Source: Cunninghamia lanceolata
Lineage: Eukaryota > Streptophyta > Pinopsida > Cupressales > Cupressaceae
Length of the DNA: 64,000 nt
Assembly: GCA_027924645.1 (NCBI GenBank)
Contig: BSBN01000809.1
Coordinates: forward strand, 49,196,001 to 49,260,000
Direction: 5' to 3'
In this document: piece by piece, positions 57,248-64,000 of the stretch
How the letters are laid out: every line of letters begins with the position of its first letter
Numbering within the stretch: the stretch's first letter is position 1
Translations under genes and position numbers: made by a program
Notes under the pieces: model-generated
Seen by the model: only the letters and a program-made list of their open reading frames with translations
Databases searched by the model: none
What the model was told of the DNA's origin: nothing

Positions 57248-58551
57248 TGTCACCTAAATTTGCACCCTATTGTTGAAGCTTTTGGCAGTTTCAACAAATT
57301 TAGTGAAACATGGGATTGGTCTCAAGGTGTGGGACCTTGCAACTGAGACCAAACCTCTAGAGAAGGTTGGTTCCTCTTTTTGGACTTAAGGTCCAGAGAA
57401 TAATTGGTAAATCTAATGCTATACTTATAGGGAAAGGGGGAAGAAGGAATATTGGAATTGAAAGGGGTGATGCACCAGATTTATAGTGTTAGCTGGGACT
57501 AACATAACACAAGAATGATCTCAAATGCCGACATGGACTCACACATACTTACAACTTTAACAGAGGCTTCAATTAGAAAATTGTAACTATAGGAGGGACC
57601 ATTTTGTCCACAAAATAAGCTTACAGATTTCAAGTAAACACAAAGTAAAAGTATAAGAGAGGCAAAATATTAATGATTGTACTGATCATGAAGGCTAAAT
57701 AGCCATTACAAAAGAAGGACAATTTGTTATAGAAGAAGTAGACACAAAATAATTAGTTACATTCATAGGTAAACCACTATCAGAGACATCAAAGGCTCAG
57801 CTTCAAACATAATGTATCAAATCAGACTAGTTCTTGTAAATGTTTTGCAAGGTCTGTGACTGCAACAAACTCTTCAGCCTGCGTAATAGCCCAAAAGAAT
57901 AGCTAACCCCCAAATACATCTTTATTACATGTATATATAACATTTCATAATCCATTGTGTAGCTATAGGCACTAAAAATTAGTTGATCACCCTTCCCAGG
58001 CACCCACGCTACATTCAATTCAGCCCTTATCTCTATCAAAAGACCTACAAACCTAGGACAATGGCCATGCCCTATTAGGCCTAAAACATGGTACAGGAAG
58101 ATTGCTCACATGCAGCGATGTTAGGCGCATTTAGGAAGGAAGGTTTGAAATCCTTCCATGGTACCCACAAATTCATCATCTGTACTGGTGCATTGAAAAT
58201 TCTAACTGTTTCAACTACATGAATCTGATTGATTTGCAACATTGTACTTCAAGTATTAAATTCATCTTGCAACAATGGTGTGATGCAGAATTGTATCCTT
58301 CAAGATTTTATAAGGTGTTGTAATTTCAATTCTACCTTTGGCGCCACTTAATTTTCTCTATTGGTGAATTCACCCCATGCCGAACTCTTTAGTTTTTCCC
58401 TTTTATCTTCCTTTGGTCAGCGAAATCTGCATTTTGTGGACCATCGAGCTCTCTTCCTTTTCCTCTTTCTTTTTTCCTTATCGATAAAATGTTCTCTCTA
58501 TGAACTTTGCCTTTTACACCTTGGTCGTTGACCTCTTTGTCTGGGCCCCTT
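57248..58551 (-). repeat. 5' LTR of G
   Basis: It matches 44756-45372 plus 53008-53695. It includes a minus-strand TATA-like sequence near 57930. It appears cut off at GGCCCCTTTT, where P copy 2 begins. Confidence 0.8.
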
Positions 58552-61030
58552 TTCATAAGATTATAGGGTGTATGCATGGAGTTGTGGGACCAAAAAGTTT
58601 CCACATGACTTTATGGTCCCATGCAAATTATTATGGTCACATTATTGTCTACATACAACAAAAAAAACCACAATTCCTTCATACCCATGGCCAAAACTAT
58701 AGTTTGGCAAGGAAAAAACTAGTCAAATAGAACGTGCATGTTGAAGAAAGGGCAAATCAAGCAAGTGCAAAGAGAGATCGATGTTTTCACAATGTCACCT
58801 CGCCAAACCTGGTCTGAAAGATGTCATGAAGCAAATGTAGAGGGTCTAGTAGCCAAAGAAGGTAGGGTTTGATTAATATTTGTGAGTTTGAAAAGAATAT
58901 TTAACTTTTGCAATGTTTGATTAGTTTTTTATATTAAATATACATTCAATGAAGCAGGACAAAACAAAAATCTAGTTGAGGGTCAAAACAACCCTGAAAA
59001 CCCTTAAAACCCCCCACCTTCACGTCCTCACCATGAAAGAGATACACAAGAAAACTATTTAGAGCAAATAAAAGAAAATAAAAAACATCTTCAAACCCTA
59101 ATTGAAATGTTAAACAATCCAAGTGCAAGCACCAATCATAGGAGAGCACTTGCAAAGTCATTAGAGATGATTATTTCTCACACCAAATTAGTGACAAACC
59201 AAATCACTGAATTTCATGACTAGAGGGAGAGGTGTTGGTGATACTATGCTTACAAATTGTCTTATGAACAAGGGAAGGATGAAAAAAATACAAAATATAC
59301 ATTATGTTCACACTTATCAATCCTAAAACTGGCCAAAGATTAGAAGAGACTTCCAAATGCTTCCCTATTCATTGGTTAAGAATGAAGCTATATCCCAAAA
59401 CTTTTGGGATAGATGGTACATGGTGTTTGACAAGTGCCCATGCAACAACAATGAGGTGCCACAATATTACTTGAGGAAATTCCATTACGAGTTGGTCCTC
59501 AAGAAGATTCCTAATTATTTTGACATTCAAGAGTTCCAAGGTAGAGGTGGTGGCTCTGTCCAAGATAGAGAGGGGGCATAGTGAGACCAAAACCATATAC
59601 CTAGACCCCTGATGAGGCCATTACATGTGTCACTCCCTTCAACTTTGAAGGAGAGTGTTGAGGTGGCGATACTACATTCATTGAGTGCTCTCATGTAGTC
59701 TCTAGCACAACATGGCAATGATCTCACCCAGGCCGATGAGGGTGAGAGAAACAGGCATCATTTGTCCCCACATCTGTGCAGTTCATGTGGAAACCTATGC
59801 AATTATTGGACACAAGATTTGACAGGACTCTCGGCAGGACTCTCAGCAAGATGTTGGGACGAAGGGGCAGCATCCAGTGACGGACACATCCATATTGGAT
59901 GATCTTGTTCTCACAGATGATGTCTTTTGACATACATTTGGTATTGACTCTCAGGTAATTTTTTACAAGTTTCATCTTGATTTAATATATTCTTATTTGA
60001 AACTTGTAATTAATTTTATATGACTATTTATATTATAAGTCAAAATTAATGTATGTAATTGTCTGCGCAATGAAATTCCAGGGTCAGAGTCTTCATCCTG
60101 CCTCTGTTAGCCATCCATTGGCGGGTTATGAGAGGAGGTCAAGTCAGCAGGAATGTAATTTATCACATCATCGTAAATATAGTACATATATCAATGGTAA
60201 TATTATTTAGTGACAATTTGATGATTTCAACAGGCAGCTTCACCAGCACCTCCACGGTTTCCTTGGTCCCCTACATGCAGAACCACTTATATGGAGGTAA
60301 TTTAACCATTTGTAATTATTATGCATTTAAATAATGTTATGTATCTATTTTGGTCAAATAACCTTGAACTCTATTTTTACATGTTGAATATGGAAACTCC
60401 TCATCTTCATAAGTTAGCATAGGCAGACATTGCTATAGCTATGTTGTCTTCAAATCCTTTGACCGAGGTATGAGCTAATAACATGTAAATGTCATTTTGT
60501 ATTTCTTATTTTATCTCATGTCATTTGATGTAAATAAATGATAATTATGTTTAGTCAATTTTGCTTCTTGATGCTTCTCACAGGAGGTCACAACTCCAAC
60601 ACGTCCAACTACGAATGAAGAGAGAAAAGATGATCAAGAGGGATCATCAGGTAGCAGTAAGTGATTGATTACATATGTGATGTTATGTAGTTCATGTTTT
60701 CTATATTAATGTGCATATTGTTTGATTGTATTAACAAGTGGAGCTGCAAAAATCTCTGTCGAGGAGGTCTACTCAATAGGAGAGAGAGGATGAGTCACTA
60801 ATTGGCTCTCCATCTTCACAATCAAGCAAGGGCCACCAATTATTTGATAGAAGTCCATAGGAAACTAGATTTTGGGACTTCTTTGTATGCCTAGATGGCT
60901 TTGTATAGACACTTTTGTATGTTACCGATATATATTTTTGTATATACCTGTATGGCTTTGTTTGGACATGCCTATATGGCTTTATATGTAGACTAGATGT
61001 TATGTTCATGACATTATGTATATGATAGTT
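58552..61030 (+). mobile_element. Repeated sequence P, copy 2, multi-exon gene-like
   Basis: It begins near GGGTGTATGCATGG and contains the GGGACC/GGTCCC hairpin (58585-58621). A gene-like region with several GT...AG gaps follows, ending with a TATGGCTTTGTA-rich stretch. The first 0.5 kb is homologous to P copy 1 (9383-9935, minus strand). The boundary with G on the left is a junction inside the G LTR. It could be a transposon gene or a duplicated host gene. Confidence 0.5.
58740..60865 (+). pseudogene. P copy 2 coding region, unknown product, several exons
   Basis: An early segment gives RQTWSERCHEANVEGLVAKE before GTAGGGTTTG (donor-like), then PHHERDTQENYLEQIKENKK. Later, SILDDLVLTDDVF leads after one stop to H-T-F-G-I-D-S-Q at 59955. 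Skipping GT...AG gaps, the frame stays open through GQSLHPASVSHPLAGYERRS (60082-60148) and then QAASPAPPRFPWSP (60234 on). Further segments give EVTTPTRPTTNEERKDDQEG and LIGSPSSQSSKGHQLFDRSP. The tail is Ser/Pro/Gln-rich. Stops in the first half mark decay. I do not recognise the family. Confidence 0.4.
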
Positions 61031-61079
61031 TATATTAAATATTTAATATGATGATCAAATATCATTATAGGAATTTGGT

Positions 61080-62206
61080 TTTACACGTGCCAATTGTATT
61101 TGCTTGAAAGTTTATAAATCATTTTCAAATAATCTATTTTGTGCATATCTTGCAATTATTGCATTCCATGAGACTGTGCATTCTTTGAGGCATCATGTTA
61201 AATAGTTCACGTGCCTTGTCTAGGCTTCCACACTTTCCATGCATGTCTACAAGGGTAGCTGTAAATACAACATGTGACAAATTTCCTATATCCTTTATGC
61301 TTTGATGGTTCTCCACACCATGTTCCCTAGATCCCATTTTGGCATAGGCGAGGAGGATGTTGGATAAGGTACTTGTGGAATTTGGTTTTAGACGTGCCAA
61401 TTGCATTTGGTTGAAAGTTTATTTTGTGCATTTGCTTGAAAGTTTCTAAAGCCTTATGAAAAATCCATTTCATGCATATCTTGTAATCATTGCATTCCAT
61501 GAGATGACATTTCTTTGAGGTATCATGTCAAACAGTTCACGTTCCTTGTATATGCTTCCACACTTTGCATACATGTCTCGCAGGTTAGTTGTAACTACAA
61601 CATTTGACAAAATTCCTAAATCCTTTACGCTTTGATGGATGTCTATACCATGTTCCTAACATACCATTTCTAAGGTTTTGGAATTTGGCTTTACACCCAC
61701 CAATTGTATTTGCTTGAAAGTTTCTAAAGCCTTATCAAAAAATCCATTTTGTTCATATCTTGCAATCATTGCATTCTATGAGGCAACATTTCTTTGAGGC
61801 ATCATGCCAAATAGTTCAGGTTCCTTGTCTATGCTTCCACACTTTACATACATGTCTCTAAGGGCAGTTGCAACTACAATACCTAACAAAATTCCCATAT
61901 CTCTTATGCTTTGATGGATGTATATACCATGTTCCAAAGATCCCATTTTGGCATAGGCAAGGAGGATACTGGCTAAGGTTGTGGAATTTGGCTTTACACC
62001 CGCCAATTGTATTTGCTTGTAAGTTTATAAAGCATTATCAGAAAATCCATTTTTTGTATGTCTTTCAGTCATTGCATTCCATCAAATGGTATTTCATTGA
62101 GGCATCATGTCAAATAGTTCACGTACCTTGTCTATGCTTCCACACTTTGTATACATGTCTACCAGGGTAGTTGCAACTACAAGATCTGATAAAATTCACA
62201 TATCCT
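61080..62206 (-). pseudogene. PLS-class PPR sequence, left block
   Basis: Minus-strand frames repeat the plant PPR pattern: GVKPNSTTLASILLAYAKMG, SLEHGIYIHQSIRDMGILLG, DMYVKCGSIDKEPELF and MMPQRNV. These are P, L and S type helical repeats of organelle RNA-binding proteins. Units recur about every 303 bp, at S-W-N-A-M codons near 61161, 61492, 61771 and 62074. One unit has a 28-bp extra piece and the next lacks about 24 bp, and stops break the frame. The block is cut at 62206 by solo LTR S and continues at 63236. Confidence 0.8.
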
Positions 62207-63235
62207 TGTAAAGGGTAAAATGGGATAATCAAAATGAATTATAAAAACCCAAAAACATCAATGGAATATGCAGATAAAAAGGATTTAAAATCTAAGAAAG
62301 AAAGTGATACAACCTTTTTACCTTGCGATTTCCATTGTTCACCTATTCCCGTTTGATCTTCAGTGATGAATGTGGCCCTCAAGAAGCTTGCTTCCTTGCT
62401 TTAATTCCTCAAGATGGCAAAGGAGAAATGGCTTGGATACTTGTAGTGTTGAAGGTGAGCTTCAACACAACATGAAATGGATAATGGATGATATGAAAGT
62501 GGGGGTGCCAATGGCACACTATGGATTCTGCAGCATAAGTTTACTTGAAAGCTTGATATGTGAAAAAGAAGAAGAGGGTTGTATTTATAGACTCATGAGA
62601 GAGAGGATCAACGGTGTAGAAGAAATAAGAAGATCAATGGTAGAGGATGTTCAAGAAAACGAGCACAAATATAAGAAGGACATGTGTCATTCAAAAAGAT
62701 GCTTTGTTGAGTTAACTGCTTTCTTGATGAGGATGAGTTTTTATTTCTTAAATTAGAATATATTTTTCTAATTTAAGAGCTTTTTTGATAGCTTTAAATC
62801 AGTTAACTCAGCTTTTGCTTTTGTATGACAAGAAGAATTTATTTTTAGAACATTTTGAAGATTTTTTAGAAGATAAGAAAGCGTAATTAAATAAATCAAT
62901 TTATTTAATTACTTCCACATGATTTGGAAGAATAAATAAAATATTTAATTATATTTTATTTTTGGAGATTAAGATTTAATTTAAATAAATTTGTATTTTA
63001 TTTAAATTTGGAAGAATGAATGATTTAATTAAATAATTAAAATTATTTAATTGTTTAGAAGAATAAAGTTGATTTGATGGAATTAATTAAATAAATGTAA
63101 TTTATTCAATTAATGGGAGAAAATGAATCAAATAAATAAATATATTTATTTATTTATTGATAGAGGAATATTAAGATGAAGTAAATATTTAAAATATTTA
63201 TTTAGGTAGAGTCATGTCATTTTTAGGTGTATACT
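62207..63235 (-). repeat. Solo LTR S inserted in the PPR sequence
   Basis: The 1,029-bp insertion is flanked by perfect ATCCT at 62202-62206 and 63236-63240. It begins TGTAAAGGGT and ends GGTGTATACT. It resembles family M LTRs in design: a minus-strand TATA box (TATAAATACAACC, about 62578-62590), followed on the plus strand by ATCAACGGT, and AT palindromes at about 62884-62912, 62935-63055 and 63080-63115. A 128-codon frame inside (62370-62756) looks fortuitous. Confidence 0.75.
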
Positions 63236-64000
63236 ATCCTTTATGCTTTGATGGATGTCCATACCATGTTCCAAAGATCCCATTTTGGTATATGAAGGGA
63301 GGATGTTGGCTAAGGTTATGGAATTTGGCTTTACACCCGCTAATTGCATTTTCTTGAAATTTTCTAAAGCCTTATCAAAAAATCCATTTTGTTCATATCT
63401 TGCAATCATTGCATTCCATGAGATGACATTTCTTTGAGGCATCATACCAAACAGTTCATGTGCCTTGTCTATGCTTCCACACTTTGCATACATGTCTACT
63501 GGGGCAGTTACAACTACAAGATCTGACAAAATTCCCATATCCTTTATGCTTTGATGGATGCCCATACCATGTTCCAAAGATCCTATTTTGGCATATGAAA
63601 GGAGGATGTTGGTTAAGGTTGTGGAATTTGGATTTACACCTCTCAATTGCATTTGCTTGAAAGTTTCTAAAGCCTTATGAACAAATCCATTTTGTGCATA
63701 TCTTGCAATTATTGCATTAGACAAGAGAAGGCATCTCTTTGAGGTGTTCTATCAAATATTTCACGTGCCTTGTCTATGCTTCCACACTTTGCATACATGT
63801 CTACTAGGGTAGTTGCAACTACAACAGATTTGACAAAATTCACATATCCTTTATGCTTTGATGGATGTCCATACCGTGTTCCAAAGATCCCATTTTGGCA
63901 TAGGTAGGGAGGATGTTGGTTAAGGTTGTGGAATTTGGATGTACACCTGCCAATCACATTTGCTTGAAAATTTCTAAATCATTATCAACAAATCCATTTT
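63236..64000 (-). pseudogene. PLS-class PPR sequence, right block, runs off the window
   Basis: The best open part (63724 to 63241) has two full units: IIARYAQNGFVHKALETFKQ, MQLRGVNPNSTTLTNILLSY, MGIHQSIKDMGILSDLVVVT, DMYAKCGSIDKAHELFGMMP and QRNVISWNAMIARYEQNGFF. It is 160 residues without a stop. Another open part (63957 to 63709) overlaps in a different frame, so there is a frameshift near 63710. The gene's N-terminal end lies to the right, outside the window. It probably targeted a chloroplast or mitochondrion, as PPR proteins do, but no transit peptide is visible here. Confidence 0.8.

Larger units (their letters stand above)
44756..58551 (-). mobile_element. Element G: non-autonomous LTR element with H nested in one LTR
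   Basis: The LTR copies start TGTCACCT at 44756 and 57248. The left copy is split by H and resumes at 53008; homology between the copies is clear up to about 53695 and 58551. The primer-site-like sequence at 57221-57239 puts the 5' LTR on the right, so G reads on the minus strand. The internal region is roughly 2.6 kb with one broken ORF and no polymerase. The right LTR edge is not resolved because P copy 2 follows. Confidence 0.75.

Noticed and set aside
58552..61030. P copy 2 inserted cleanly into the G LTR
   Set aside because: The G LTR does not resume on the far side, so a simple insertion cannot be shown.
62370..62756. 128-codon plus-strand frame as a gene
   Set aside because: It lies inside solo LTR S, antisense to the LTR promoter, with no family signature.

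Overview
The window looks like nuclear DNA of a seed plant, most plausibly a conifer or other gymnosperm (an inference, not proven). The reasons are wall-to-wall nested LTR retrotransposons, almost no intact genes, short exon-like relics, and a PLS-class pentatricopeptide repeat (PPR) locus. Nearly every reading frame is broken, and many breaks are C-to-T or G-to-A changes, as expected for old, methylated repeats.

Layout. 1-5897: a tandem LTR-internal-LTR arrangement of a non-autonomous element (family M, minus strand) in which one LTR is shared by two internal regions. 5898-9380: mostly unassigned DNA with a leucine-rich-repeat relic, two phase-compatible exon relics and a small repeat. 9383-9935: one copy of a repeated intron-containing sequence (P). 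9936-23030: a decayed Ty3/gypsy element (K, plus strand) split by a 7.6-kb Ty1/copia-related element (D, minus) and by a solo LTR (F1).

23609-43748: a solo LTR (F2) split by a Ty1/copia element (E1, plus, 24021-42834). E1 has a GCTCT target duplication at both far ends. It contains a 5.7-kb insertion in gag (E3) and a second Ty1/copia element in its 3' LTR (E2, minus, 34633-41757). On the right of E2 about 620 bp of E1 is repeated across a TTGCAA microhomology.

43749-44755: unassigned. 44756-58551: a non-autonomous element (G, minus) whose 3' LTR is split by H (45378-53002), a sister copy of D. 58552-61030: a second P copy with several open exon-like segments. 61080-64000: PPR sequence on the minus strand in 303-bp tandem units, interrupted by a solo LTR (S).

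The most interesting system is the D/H family. These elements have copia-type LTRs, an initiator-Met tRNA primer site and several polypurine tracts. They carry a coiled-coil/zinc-knuckle Gag-like ORF1 and a very long ORF2 (about 1,040 codons) that I do not recognise. No reverse transcriptase, integrase or protease is visible in them. E2 shares LTR blocks, the primer-site leader and a hairpin around the polypurine tract/LTR junction, so an E2-like element is a good candidate for moving D/H in trans. D and H share two in-frame stops, which suggests they were copied from an already broken template.
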